A stretch of 64,000 nucleotides of DNA from Neckera pumila (lineage: Eukaryota > Streptophyta > Bryopsida > Hypnales > Neckeraceae): positions 20,274,001 to 20,338,000 of the forward strand of contig OZ018415.1 in assembly GCA_963969595.1 (NCBI GenBank), in the 5' to 3' direction. How positions within the stretch are numbered: the stretch's first letter is position 1; the number at the start of each line of letters is the position of its first letter. Of the stretch, positions 38,532 to 50,594 are shown piece after piece. Position numbers and translations under genes: made by a program. Below the pieces are notes generated by a model, which searched no databases, had not been told where the DNA came from, and worked only from the letters and a program-made list of their open reading frames with translations.

Positions 38532-41405
38532 TCACTACCGGTACTGTGGATAAGCTTTCGACGTGGGATGGGCGATTTTTTGTCACTTTCCAGGCAGAGT
38601 TAGTCTTTTGAAGGAAATGTCACTCCAAGCTACACAACATTCTAAATCGCATAGATTTCCTTCCTTAGGTCTTGTATGACACCAAAGGATGACATATCCA
38701 TCCTCGGGATTCTTTTAGAGCGATTTCTGTTGAATACTTGAGGAATAGGTTGAACTTTTCAGCTGGTGCATCCTGGATTGTATTGGAGGACTGCAAGTCA
38801 GGTACAACTTCCAAGGATTTTCTGATGGTTTATACAGCAAAGAGAGAATCTCGTAGGAAAGAAGTGATCCAAGCTGCAAAGCTCTTTACCTATTGCCCCT
38901 CTGCTTTTTATGATCATTCATAAACTCTTCCCTTTCACTACTGGTAATGGGGAGAAAATGACAGTATCCTAATGTGTCCTAAAAATATCATTTAAGGAGA
39001 TAAATTTGACCCATAAACATAAAAAAGTTGAGTACATATGAAGCAGAAGACTATTTAGCTTTTGTATATGCCATAAATGAATGTGAGGCCTTAGAGAGTC
39101 TCTAGGTTCCTATAATGTTTGCATGGCTTGATGAATTGGCCAAGAGATTGCCACATCTAAAAGCTATATCAACACATAAATTTTTAATGAAGATTGTGCA
39201 AGAGCAATTTTTATCTAAGTTCAATATGTAATACACCATGAGTGGAAATTTATTCTAATGCACTTTTAATGTTAAAAAATACTCAAAAAATTTGAGAATG
39301 TGCATAGTCATTTAAATTTACCATGATTGGAAATTTATTCAAATGCACTTCTACTAATATAAAATACTCAAAAAATTGAGAATGTGCATAGTCAAAGTTT
39401 GCTATTAAAGGGTTGCTAGAGCAAATATAGAGATGATAAGTAAAATAAGAAATGAAGGATAGTCACTCAATGTCCTCTCAAATTTATGCTAGTTTCAAAA
39501 ACATCATAATATTGTTAAACCTATTGAGGTGCCTCCCTAAGGTGGAGGGATAATTCCCCTTTCGATACCTAGGGGAAGAATTCAATTATAATGCTCATAA
39601 CCTCATTGGTTGGCCAGATGTATAGTATCAGGTAAAGTGTTGGGGACACCATTGGTTGAAAGAGATACTTTATTGCTGGAGGCCTCTTGATTTTGGGGGA
39701 GCAAAAGGGAGCCCTCTAGAGAACGTGAACAATGTTATAATCATGAGGTTCAGTTAAAAGTAGCCACATTATATTCCTTACTCTCATTGTTCAGCAAGCA
39801 GAACTCTCCAATTTTATTTATTCATCAATGTAAAAAACTCTATACAACTACAAATTTTATTTGGAAGCAAAAGCATTTTAATTTGCAACTTGTGGCCTAA
39901 AAGAAGCCACTTTGGAAGTTCATTGTGGGATATGTTATACACTTGAATCTCTCATGCACTTCAACAAGCAAGATGAAATATACATGAATTTATGTTTGTA
40001 TTTGCACATATACATACTATACCTATATATATTGTAGATGTATTCAAATTCGTATTTCATTTTGGTGGAGTGAGGTGAATTCTTTTGTTTCTTCTTATGT
40101 GGCCTTGAGTTTTCAAAAACCACCAGCTTGAGTTTTATAGCAGATAGAAGGACAAAGAAATATTGTTTTCCAACATTGAGTTCTTTCTAATAAATAAACA
40201 ACCTTCTTTGAGTTGTCATTGTAATTCATAAATATTTTCAACAACCGTTTGTATTTTTTTTTTTCCAAAATTCATTGGAAGCAATTAATGGAAGTTTTCC
40301 ATTCCATCTCTACTATATATCTAAAATAGATAGGCAACACTTGTCAATCCTCACAATAGCATTTGCACACTAAATTTCATCATACTTTATTCTAGTTGGT
40401 AGACACAATTAGTTGAAAATAGTTATAAAAGGAAGACATTAAGAATGTCTTTTAAGTGGATTACAAATATCTTCAAGGGCTTGCTATGGAAACTACACAA
40501 AATGGATGAAGTGCATCCAAGTATGTTGAAAAAATCAGATTTTATCATTTCTTTAGCCATTTGACTAGAGTAGTCAAATAGGTGCATCATAATTTTTGAA
40601 CAAGGAAAGTGAAACTTGCAAAATCTTCTTTAGCCTAAAATGCTCCAAATCCACATTTCACTTTTACTAGGGACTCTTAGTAGTTAATGTGGTAACTACA
40701 AGACAACTTTTAGGCAATTCAAGACAAATTTTCAACAAACTTGGTATAAAAGTTGGTTAATTAATAGCCCTCCTTTCCTTACTAATATTTAGCCCCAAAA
40801 GAATGACTGTCCAGGCCTATACGTGCGTCTCTACTGTATCTAAATGATCATGACCTCAAAGTACCCCCAAGTCATAAAACTTTCTGGGTATGTGCATTCC
40901 TGAGCCCAAACCACCTTGGACAGGGTCTCAGAAACATTGTACTGTACACAAAGTAGGATACACAAGAGCACAGATAGACAATAAAATTGCTCTGCTACAA
41001 TTCAACAGATTGCGAAAGCTGGGTACTGAAATTGTGAAAACTGGAGACGATCATATCTTGGGGGAAAAAAACTAACGGAGAAGATGCAACTAGCACGCTT
41101 AAAAACAATCATATATCATGCAAGAGAACTGCCTTCCTTATGATTACAAGTTGGAACTTCAAGTCCAGGATTCCCAGAGGTGCAGCAACAATCTATTGAG
41201 AGAAAGATACATACTCCACAAAACTTGGTTGGAGAAAGAACGCGCAGGTTGTACACTCGTCCAGGATAAACTATGAGCTACTCAAGGTCATGGTCGCAAT
41301 CCCTCACAAATGCCCAATGGATAACCTGTCCCCTTGGAAATAAGTAAGAAAAACTCTGATAGAGAAGAGGTATGCAGTACCAATAAAAAGCTAAGGTGTA
41401 GGGGT
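38532..41405. other. 3' flank of AAR2, AT-rich repeats, 3' flank of eIF6
   Basis: 38532-38950 is probably AAR2 3' UTR. 38990-40800 is AT-rich, with a two-copy tandem repeat at 39234-39398 and short frames that loosely recall a decayed retrotransposon gag (for example around 39120-39230), though nothing is diagnostic. 40860-41405 should include the 3' UTR of eIF6. Confidence 0.5.
39234..39398. repeat. Two-copy tandem repeat, unit about 82 bp
   Basis: Both copies read ACCATGA.TGGAAATTTATTC.AATGCACTT, then AAAATACTCAAAAAATT.GAGAATGTGCATAGTCA. The copy boundary is near 39319. Confidence 0.85.
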
Positions 41406-43901
41406 CTATGACATGGTATCAATGAGAGAAGCTCGCATTTCATTGACAATGTTGCTGGGCTGGGCGTCACGCAGTTTAAACACACTCTCGATCACAGAGA
41501 GCTCAGTCGCTGTGGTGTCCAGTCCACAGAACGCAGTCCAGTCATTAACAACCAGCCCAGCTCCAATCACTTCACTTCCTCTGTTCACAGTACCGGCCAC
41601 CAATGGAACTTGTAATAGTGACGACAACTCATCCAAGTCCTCTATTGAAGTGTGTGGGTGCACCTGTAAACACAACCCTGAGTGAGTATAAGATCAAAAT
41701 AGTTCTCCACAACACACAAGCTAAATTAATGACTACTTAAGGAATCCGAAATTAGATAATCAGAGATATATAAGCTTACCAATCCACCACGATTAGTGAA
41801 TTGACTGTAACTTCCTACAAGGATGTTGCCTGCAATAGTTTGTCTGAATACTTCAACTCCCAAAACATCGGCTATAAGTTCTTCCGTTTCCTGTACACGA
41901 AAATCCATTAGCCAGTAAGTACAAGAATTAGACATTACTCGGAAAAATCAAACAATACAGGAGAAGGTCAAACTGCAGTAAAAAATGAGAAAATAGACGT
42001 TGCAAGCGCGAAACACTTCAGTAGACCATACGTGAAGAAGCCTGCTAATAATCAGGAGATGCCTCCAAGAGACACGGCATTCAATCCAACTACAATCAAC
42101 TAAATTCAAAAATTGCAAGTTACGATTCCCTGTAGAGATATTTCTTACCCTATCCAGGTCGGTGTGAATGAGGGAGACATAATCGTTACAAGCAATACAG
42201 TTGCCGAGTGCAGAAAGACGCTCGTCCACTCTTTGAACCACCACCTTGTCTGGTAAGCAATTCCTTATGTGCAGCAGCTCTGTCAGGACCACAACATATG
42301 TCCTTAAACTCTCAATCACCAGCAACCAATTTACAGACACCTAAATACCTGGTGGACACCCGAGCGAGAGAGCGAGAGAGAGAGCAAGATGCGACGATAC
42401 CCAAAAAGATTTACAAGAACTTGAAAGGTCATATAGCTCTATAGGCATTGTTCAAATCAGTAGAAATTACCTTGATCAGTGGTCGCTTGTGGGAGAAGTA
42501 GACCATTCTTGTTCCCTGGAACAGAGAGGCAAAAGCTTCCTTCAGGTTACCGACTTCTCTCGCAAAATTCAGTTTCTAACTGAACAAAGATACAACGGTT
42601 TCGCATTGGAGTGCCTGAATAGGTGCTCACTATTGGTGACATGGTTCTAGGTCCTACGAATTCACTCCTATGATACTGGAATATCATCAGCACGAGTACC
42701 TAGAAAGTATTCAACTGAAAGACACACAAATTTCAAGACTTACCGACACACATTCGGCCGATCACTCGGGTACCCGCAATAGAAGCCTTCACCACAGGGA
42801 TAACATCTGCTAACTCTGATTCAAATGTGCTGCAATCGAAGTACACAGCCCATCAGTCAAACTGAATCAAGACCTGGTCCGATCATAATTTGTCAAAGTG
42901 CAATACTATCTCCGAAAACATAACCTTCAACAAACCATGAGGCGGAACTAACGAGAAAAATCGAAGTAAAGTTCACTGAAAGAAAAGCTTAGATTATCGC
43001 ACCTGTAGAAGTTCTCAGAACCACCAATTGCCACGAGACAATATGCATTTGTGAGTTTAGAGAAAACTCCAATTTCATTGCTATTCTCAAACTGAGCCCC
43101 TGCAAACAATCACAGAGGTTAAACTCGTCAAATACACATACGAACACCAGGAGCTAAGTAGCCACCTTGACCTCAAAGGCGCACCATCCATAACAAAAAA
43201 AGCCCCTCCCCCCGGTCTGTAATAAAGATGCGACGCGAAGAATCGAAAATTTGCAAACCCCATACTACAACCTCGGGACAAACATTATTACCAAACAAAA
43301 AAAAACCGTTTCTCTCAAACATGACCACAAAACCTTGCTGTAACAAAATCCAAACTACTGGAAAAAACAGATTACGACTCAAAAGGACCGAATGACAACC
43401 GAATGCGAGAAATCCTAGCAAAGCAAGCCCCTCCCTAGTCTACAGCAGAGATACGACGCAGAAAATCGAAATTTACAACCCCTACACTCTGACAAATAAT
43501 ATTTTAAAAAAAAGTCCCTCTCAAACCTCACCACAAAGCCTTGCTGTCACTAAATCCCAACTACTGGAGAAAACAGATTACGACTCACAAAGGACCGAAT
43601 GACTACCGAATGCGAGAAACCCTAGCAAAGCAAGCCCCTCCCTAGTCTACAGCACAGATACGACGCAGAGAATCAAAAATTTACAAACCCCATTCTCTGA
43701 CAAAATATAAATACAAAAATAAAGTCCCTCTCAAACCGCACCACAAAGCTTTGCTGTCGCTAAGCTTAAGTTAAATCCAAACAAAATCCAAAACAGAGGA
43801 ACGACTCACGAAGGACTAAATCACTGTTGTGAGAAACCCTAGCAAGCAAATTCCCACAAATTCGAAAAACCCAAGTGGGCGAATCGCTTACTGGTTGCCA
43901 T
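41406..43901 (-). CDS. eIF6: Eukaryotic translation initiation factor 6 (60S biogenesis / anti-association factor)
   Basis: eIF6 is needed for pre-60S maturation and keeps 60S from joining 40S prematurely. Exons (minus): 43901-43892, 43099-43003, 42829-42744, 42515-42471, 42279-42149, 41890-41780, 41663-41406, giving exactly 245 aa, the usual length. Key stretches: [129 protein letters not shown] and [20 protein letters not shown]. These are the repeats of the five-bladed pentein fold. The first coding exon is only 10 nt (ATGGCAACCA), and intron 1 (792 bp) holds a three-copy tandem repeat. Small change: PQATTDQ where most plants have PHTTTDQ. Intact. Confidence 0.96.
43195..43850. repeat. Three tandem copies of a unit of about 200 bp in eIF6 intron 1
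   Basis: Copies at about 43195-43405, 43406-43611 and 43612-43850. Each runs AGCCCCTCCC...GTCT...GATACGACGC, AAATTTACAAACCCC, a T-poor spacer, GTCCCTCTCAAAC..CACCACAAA.CCTTGCTGT, AAATCCAA, ACGACTCA..AGGACCGAATGA and TGCGAGAAACCCTAGCAA. The third copy has extra sequence near its end. The last unit ends about 40 bp from the first coding exon, so the array forms most of the intron. Confidence 0.9.
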
Positions 43902-44072
43902 GTTGAAACACTCTCAATAGACGATCTCCAAATAACACTCCTAGCAGCAAGGAATCGCTCAAAAACAGAACAAGCACGCACAGATCGACTGAGCTTCCAC
44001 CCGAAACTGAAAAACTGGCAACAACTTCAATTCCAAAACGGTCGGAGCGCAAGGAAGACGATGGAGGACTGT

Positions 44073-44085
44073 ATTAGGGTTAGGG
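44073..44085 (-). promoter_or_regulatory. Telo-box (CCCTAACCCTAAT) upstream of eIF6
   Basis: On the eIF6 sense strand the 13-mer lies about 172 bp before the ATG. The same 13-mer in the same orientation precedes NRPB12 (48150-48162). Confidence 0.55.
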
Positions 44086-44301
44086 CAGAAATTATACTCC
44101 GTAATATTCATAGGAGTTCCCAAGGGTGATGACGTGTTCCCCACGTGTTCCCCTTGACGCGGAACTTGATGCGCAAGTCGAGCTTGGGAATAACTTACGT
44201 GGAGTCAAACAAACGTCGCGCAGCAGCTTGTTTGGTACGGAGTCTCCCAGCCCCGGCGGAAACCGCCATGCTCATAAACCGACCTTTGAAGTGAAAGTCC
44301 T

Positions 44302-44891
44302 TTAACCCCTGAGCGCCCAACTTATGTCTACTGAAATTCAGATCTTTCTCAATTCAATCCAATCAAACTATCACTTAAAAAGAGATCCACATAAATTAGT
44401 TTATGGATTAGTAGTAGTGATCCCAAAATTACTTTATAGAATTTAGTGCAACATGCTACCTAAGTTATTACTCCGTAGGATTTAGTACCTCCAAGACAAA
44501 TTTTGACTACCTTGAGAGTGAGTAGTATTAAAAAAATAAATAAAGGATTATTGGGAGTACTATAATGTAAAACTAACAAAATAGATGCTAATTCCAATGT
44601 AGAAGAAGTTGCACATTGGCTACCAAATTCTATTGTTTATTGCAGTCTTGACTAAAATCTAATTTTTTCAAGGATTTTTCCCAATATACTTTTAGTTCTT
44701 GAAATCTTTTAGTAGTAATGGAGCAAAATTTAGCCACTTTTGTAACGCTCATTAGTAGTGGAGACAAGCCTGGAGCTAGAGGTAGAGGGACATGTCCTTT
44801 GACTGTACCGTTGAAAAGATTATAATAGTCAAACAAGACATCTTTCAATTTGGAGAGGCCTCTTTGAGGCGCTGGGGCGCTCAAGGGTTAA
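44302..44891. mobile_element. MITE-like element with TTAACCC..GAGCGCC terminal inverted repeats
   Basis: The left end TTAACCCCTGAGCGCCCAAC pairs with the right end, read as TTAACCCTTGAGCGCCCCAG on the opposite strand. The element is about 590 bp and has no coding capacity. The TTAA at each end may include a TTA/TAA target duplication (PIF/Harbinger style). It shares the TTAACCCC terminus with the shorter element at 58092-58331. Confidence 0.68.
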
Positions 44892-45162
44892 GCAATGTTC
44901 AATAAATTTTAGTAGGAAGTGAAAAGGAATTGGTGTCTAACCAAAGTCGTTTCATATTTTTTGGACCTATATGGAATTATATACGAGTTCCTGAAAGTTG
45001 AAACGTTGTGTGCACTAAAATGTTTCAATGAACTTTGAATCATAACATTAAAACATTTGCAGTACACATGGGCTACAAAATTTCATGGAAATTTCTGAAG
45101 AGAGAACCCAAAAAAGGTCAAAAATTTACTTTGCCACCTGTATTGTAGAGAATCTATACTTG

Positions 45163-45350
45163 AAATTAGGTTGTATGTTTTGTTTGTTTGATATATTGAG
45201 ATCTTAAAATTGTGAGTTGTTTGTTTGCATTTCTGTTACCGTTGGGAAGCTCTTTGCAAGGACGGGTGCAAGGACTTTGTTTTGTGGCATTTGGAACTTT
45301 GGTGTGCAAGTTAATGAATTTCCAAGTTTTTATGAATCAAAAAATGATAC
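45163..45350. repeat. Third copy of the 6917-7262 dispersed repeat
   Basis: Runs TTGTTTG...ATTGAGATCTT, GTTGGGAAGCTCTTTGCAAG, GACGGGTGCAAGGACTTTGT, TTTGTGGCATTTGG, TGTGCAAGTTAATGAATTTC and CAAGTTTTTATGAATCAAAA, in the same order as copies 1 and 2. Confidence 0.75.
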
Positions 45351-48149
45351 ATAGAAAAAAGCAAAGAATGATTCAAAATACTAGTTAAAAAAGAAATGAA
45401 AAATGTCAATTCCAATGGTTGTAATGTTGTAATGTTGTAATAAACAATGATTACATTTGATAGCCTGGAGCGCATTTTGGAAGTCCAAAGATGAAAACAG
45501 AAGCAAAAAAAAAAACATGGCGGGGCGGGGCCTAGTGGCTCTGCAAGTGCATGGAGATGGGCTTCTGCCACCGCCATCCGCCCGACAAATTTGCGTTAGC
45601 CAATGGTGCCACGCTACCTAGCCAGGCGGCTAGCTTGGCGGAAGCCAGGCATGTACATGGGCTATCCAATAAGTCTCCAAGAAGTACAAAAGTCTGGTAG
45701 TTTGATCATACAACATACTGGGGGTAGTTAAATTTAGATATTTCATTAAGACTTTTTTGCTTTGGACAAAGTGGATCATGTACCTTGTTGTGACTCATTT
45801 TATTTTTTAGACATATTTGTCTTTGAGATATGTGGCATTGGATGAGATTTTGGGCCCAAATAAGGCTGTGAGTATTCAAACAAAGGGGAACATGGGAATT
45901 GTACCCCATCAGCAGTTTAACGTGGATGAGAGGTTATCACATCAGGTATAATATTTAATTATTTTTTTAATATCTTTTAAAAAATAATTTCTTAAACTAA
46001 AGAATTTAAAGAATTTTCTATTTTTATAATATATTATATTTTGACAGCATACAATTAGTTCACATAAAAGGAACATGCCTGAAATGGCCTTCCCTTGGCA
46101 TCATATCTCATCTAACGAATGATTTTGGAAACACTAATTTGAGTTTAAAGGCAAGCTTATAATGCTATACTTGAAAGTTTTCTTCTAGGAGATCACAAGT
46201 AGTAGATTTCAGCCGGCTTTGGAATTAAAAGGACTAACATTATTGCATGTATGCTTCTAGTGATTGTTGCTTGCAAGTATAGCCTAGAAGTTTTGTGAGA
46301 AAAGATTGATGTTTGTCAAAAATACTGTGTATATGATGTTGTTAGGAGTTCTTTAAGCAAACTTTGTGAAGTTCTAAGTAGTGTTGGTTAACTTTGCATT
46401 ATGACATAATGTAAATCTCATTGAATACCAAATTCTCTTGACTTCAATCCTATAAAGAATTTATGAAGCAAGTCAAAGATGGATTGCAAAAAAGAAGTAG
46501 ACCCCATAGCAAAGACCAAATGTAGACATTAATGAATTTGACATGGGAGGGTATATTGTTTAAGAAAGTATCTAAATATTAAAGGGGATTTGGAGGCCTT
46601 GGAGGGGGTATAACAAGCCCATTCCTAAATTTGACCAGATTTTGTGAACAGCGGTACGGGGCTGTCAGAATCTTTATTTCAAAAAAAAAAAAAATTGCAA
46701 ATATCATTTTAAGCATTCTTTTTTCTTTCAAAAATAATGTGGCATTGTTTTGGCCACATCAGACAACAGTTATCCTACGTTCCTGCAGTCTGGAAAGGCA
46801 AGATAACTTGTAGTCTCTTAGAGGCCTCAAATGTCATCTAATGTTATCTAACTTTGGAAATTAGGGCCATTAGATAGGTAGTTACTTGTATGCCAATTTT
46901 CAAAAATAATAGAGGTGTCTAACATACCTCTAATTACTTTGCACTACGAAGGGGTTTCAAATAAAGCAACTACATGAAGAAGATTTCAATTGTGTTTAGA
47001 AAATCCATTTTTTGGAAAATACAAATTCTAACAATCAAACCAAAGCTTTCCCTCTCTAAATCAAGTGAATAAAAAATAAAAATAAAAAATAAAATCTCAT
47101 GAATTTACACTAGAATTTGTCCTAGTGGTTCAAAAATTGTTCAAAAATTGCTATTTCTAATGCATTGAGTGAAAATTGGGATTTTTTTTTCATTTTCAAA
47201 TACATATTATTTCCCTTTACTACTATGAAAATGTGTGTAAATTTTTTCAACCCATTCAATTTCATAGATTGTAAGATATAAACATTCGAGGTTAATAAAA
47301 AAACATTTACAGATTGCAAGATATAAACATCCAAAGTTAATGAAAAACATTTACAGATTGCCCAACTACTTGTCCTTTCTATTAGCATGCTACCCAAGCT
47401 ATCCTAAACTTTCAAGTCCAATAACTTTCACGAATCCAATCGGGGAAAAATTATATTTTTTACAAAGCTAATAGAAGCATGCATCTTTCAATTGGTAAAA
47501 CTTTTACTTTCATCCACTCAAAAATGACTTCATGTGAACATACTCGGCCTCCAAAGCTCCATGGAAGCTTCATAGTGTCCTTTAGGGGTTAAAATTGCTC
47601 TTGTAAATATGAAATAAAGTAAATGTTAAAATAAAATAAAGTACTCATATTTCCATACTTTCGACTACACGAATTTTTCCTATCAATGCGTGGGCCACTA
47701 ATTTACCAAAGTCACACTATTTGAAATGATTTAGTGCAAGTTGAAATATTTTGAAGTAATTTGGACCAATTTTCACGATTTTCATTTTGTGGTGACACCA
47801 ATTTTCTAGATGATGCTAATATTCCCCTCACTGAGGTAACTGCACCTAAAATCGTACAAATAAGCAATTTAGCATGGTTTCCATTATCATATTGAAAACC
47901 ATTTTGTAAGGCAATCTTTTTAATAGTCAAAAAAATATTCTAGATTCTCTTAGAATGCATTTTTTTATATTGTATGAATAAACTACAAATTTTCAAAGTG
48001 CTGAAAATAGGTGTTTCTAAAACTGACCACACATTCTCATGAATAGTAGATTTTAGGCAAGCGTCGAAATTAGGTGCAAGTTGACTCTTGGAGTGCGTGT
48101 TCCCCAAGTCCGGGACGTTCCCCATACGCTCCCGGGCGCTCACAGAAAG

Positions 48150-48162
48150 CCCTAACCCTAAT
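48150..48162 (+). promoter_or_regulatory. Telo-box (CCCTAACCCTAAT) upstream of NRPB12
   Basis: Lies 115 bp before the ATG, on the sense strand, and is identical to the 13-mer upstream of eIF6. CCCGGGCGCTC just before it is a local GC-rich patch. Confidence 0.55.
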
Positions 48163-48276
48163 GGAAGCTCAAGATTTCTGTTCATTTTCATCATCTTCTC
48201 TCGCAAGGGTTGTTTTTCAGCATTAAGAACAGAACACGAATTGGTGGGCTTCACGGAGAGCTTTTTGTCCGTCGCA

Positions 48277-49213
48277 ATGGACGGAGGCGTAGGCGCACCG
48301 CCGCCCGAGCCCGTCACCTACCTTTGCGGTGGTGAGTCTCCCCGTTCTGTGTCTTTATTGCATAAATAATGCCTGAGGAGGACGTGGTGGTGATGTTTCC
48401 ACCAGAATTGATCAATTCCGTGTAACTTTCGGTCGCTTTGATGAAGCTATTTGTGAAGAGTTTGAACGGCAACTACGTATATAAGAAATTTTCCTGTTAA
48501 ACCTAAGTGAAGAATTTTTAGGTCTGGAGAGTACCTCCTGATCGGGCGGAGGCTGGGGTTTGAATGCTCGTCTTTGATCTACTTGAGATCATTTGGATTA
48601 CGAATAAGTTTCAAATTTAAGTTAGTTTGGAGATTAGGGTTGATGCTGGATCGTTTGTATCCAACGAAGCTGTTCCTGTTGGGTGCGGCCGTTTTTTATG
48701 TAGTGATATCGAGTTCAAGCACCTATATATGTAATTGTTCAGAAATCTTGGCTAATTTTATTTAAAAAAATGAAGAATACCATTTGGTCCAGTTGTGCCC
48801 TGAGATCTTTTATAACGTAATTAGCCAACAAATTCTAATGAATTCGGCTACCAACAGCATAAGCTTTTTGTACTGATTTGTTGTCTTATTTTCCAGACTG
48901 TGGAGCAGACAATACCTTGAAACCTGGGGATGTGATCCAGTGTCGGGAGTGCGGTTATCGCATCCTCTATAAGAAGAGAACCAGACGCAGTAAGTGGACA
49001 AATTCAGTTTCTCAACATTGTCAATATGTATCACCAAATACACTTGATCCTCGTTCAACCTCTTTTTTTCCTCAGAGAACAACGCTAGACCTCATTTGAA
49101 AACCAAATGTTTCTGTGTGAGATGCCCTGGTTTGTGATATGTCATGTCGCTGGGATTTTCTTCCTGATTAATTGTGATTTGATTCTGCAGTTGTCCAATT
49201 TGAAGCTCGCTGA
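48277..49213 (+). CDS. NRPB12: DNA-directed RNA polymerase subunit 12 (RPABC4 / NRPB12), zinc-ribbon
   Basis: Smallest shared subunit of the nuclear RNA polymerases (Pol I, II and III, and IV/V in plants); it bridges the large subunits. Exons: 48277-48331, 48897-48989, 49191-49213, giving 56 aa. The zinc ribbon is CGDCG...QCRECGYR (C-x2-C, then C-x2-C), followed by [16 protein letters not shown], which is the family C-terminus. It is slightly longer than the usual 51 aa, with a Gly/Pro N-terminal extension ([12 protein letters not shown]). The junctions fall as G^AC (Asp) and A^TT (Ile). The start is the only in-frame ATG before the zinc ribbon. Intact. Confidence 0.96.
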
Positions 49214-50594
49214 GTTCCACGTCATTTCATTACGTTGGAGTCCAACCTGCCATACGCCGGCTTTAGTGGACAGCGCTAGTTTCTTGAAACTGCGGATTGG
49301 CTCCGCTAGTTTTCAAGGCAATACTGATTTTGATCATGGACAATCTGGACTCAAATTGGGCCATTGATGTTTTCATTAGGATGTGCATATCCAAGGCGTA
49401 GATGAGTGATGACTACAAATGGGTCCGTCGTTTGTAGTGTGTTCGTTGATGTATATATAGGGAGATATTCCCGAACCGAAAAAAAAACTGCAAATTTCAT
49501 TGTAATTCTGTAGTCAAATGTGTCAGGAGGCTTGCTCATGCTCTTCAGCTTAAGTATTGCTAGATTTGAAACAATCTACTTTCTGCGGTTTTATGACCTT
49601 CAGAAAGGTCTGCCCAAGTTATGGAATGACAATAGAAATTGTTAAGAGTTTGTGAAGGGTTTGCCCTTCCTGCTTATAGGGCACCCGATTATCGAGAAGA
49701 TGCATGGTCATTGTAAAGCTACTCATGTTTAGTGCTACTCATAGTCTTTATTCTAACCAAACATAAGCTTAATGTTAATGCCCTTTTCTATCCAAAGATT
49801 TGTTCTATGCCACTGTACAAAAGGTTCAACATGCCGACACAACCACCTGTATACCATCAGTTGAAACTTTCATTTCTGACTCGTCCCTTTTTAGCCTAGA
49901 ATTCTCAATTTCTCAAGGGAGCTGTTTTTTCACCAAGTGGACGGTTAATGCCGCATCAGAAGCATTGACACTATGGGCCGCTTACTTACTCTAGTAGAAG
50001 ATGTCATCGGCAGTTTAATAATGAATTTTTTTTTTTTTTGAAATTCATTTACCATGCTATATTCTCAACGCAATTCTGCATTGTGCACTCATGCTGTAAC
50101 GATTATGAGACTGGTGGTGAACGTAAATAACAAAAGTAGCCTATTGCCGTGGACAACATGAATGCTCGATCCATATACATAAGGACAAGGGCACATGGTG
50201 TAACGATTATGATACTGGAGGTGAACGTCAATAACAAAAGTAGCCTGTTGCCGTGGACAACATAAATGCTCGATCCATATACATAAGGACAAGGGCACAT
50301 GGTGTAGTGGCATCTGTTAGCCATCATACTGATCACTAAAATCCCAATAAAACGGAACATAAAATTCAAATTCTGAGTGAAAAAGTCTCTGTCCATGTTA
50401 AACGTTAGCCAACCACATAGTTGAGCTACTCACATTCAGTAACCCAGACTCATGAACACTACAATACTCTAGTAAACGAAAGTGTAACGCCAAGGGATGA
50501 TAAAACTATTCCTGAGTGAACAGAGGTTCAAGCTAAGTCTGCAGTTCATTGATAGATATTGAACTGTGGGAATCCAAGCTGGGGAGGAATGGGG
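49214..50594. other. Convergent 3' flanks of NRPB12 and EHD
   Basis: No exon. The NRPB12 3' UTR probably covers the first 200-400 bp. A tandem duplication lies at 50096-50303. Confidence 0.55.
50096..50303. repeat. Tandem duplication, two copies of 104 bp
   Basis: GTAACGATTATGA.ACTGG.GGTGAACGT starts at 50096 and again at 50200. The copies run through AGTAGCCT.TTGCCGTGGACA and end ACATAAGGACAAGGGCACATGGT. They differ at only a few positions, so this is a recent event. Confidence 0.95.

Larger units (their letters stand above)
44086..48149. other. Divergent spacer between eIF6 and NRPB12, mostly repeats
   Basis: Contains the 590-bp inverted-repeat element at 44302-44891, the third copy of the 6.9-kb repeat family (45163-45350), and a GC-rich island at 45510-45665 (GGCGGGGCGGGGCCTAGTGG, then CCAGGCGGCTAGCTTGGCGG). 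AT-rich DNA without a recognisable gene follows to 48.0 kb. The last 200 bp are the NRPB12 promoter. Confidence 0.55.

Noticed and set aside
49107..49367. Plus-strand frame spanning the last NRPB12 exon
   Set aside because: A different frame from the real exon, which gives the conserved IVQFEAR ending.
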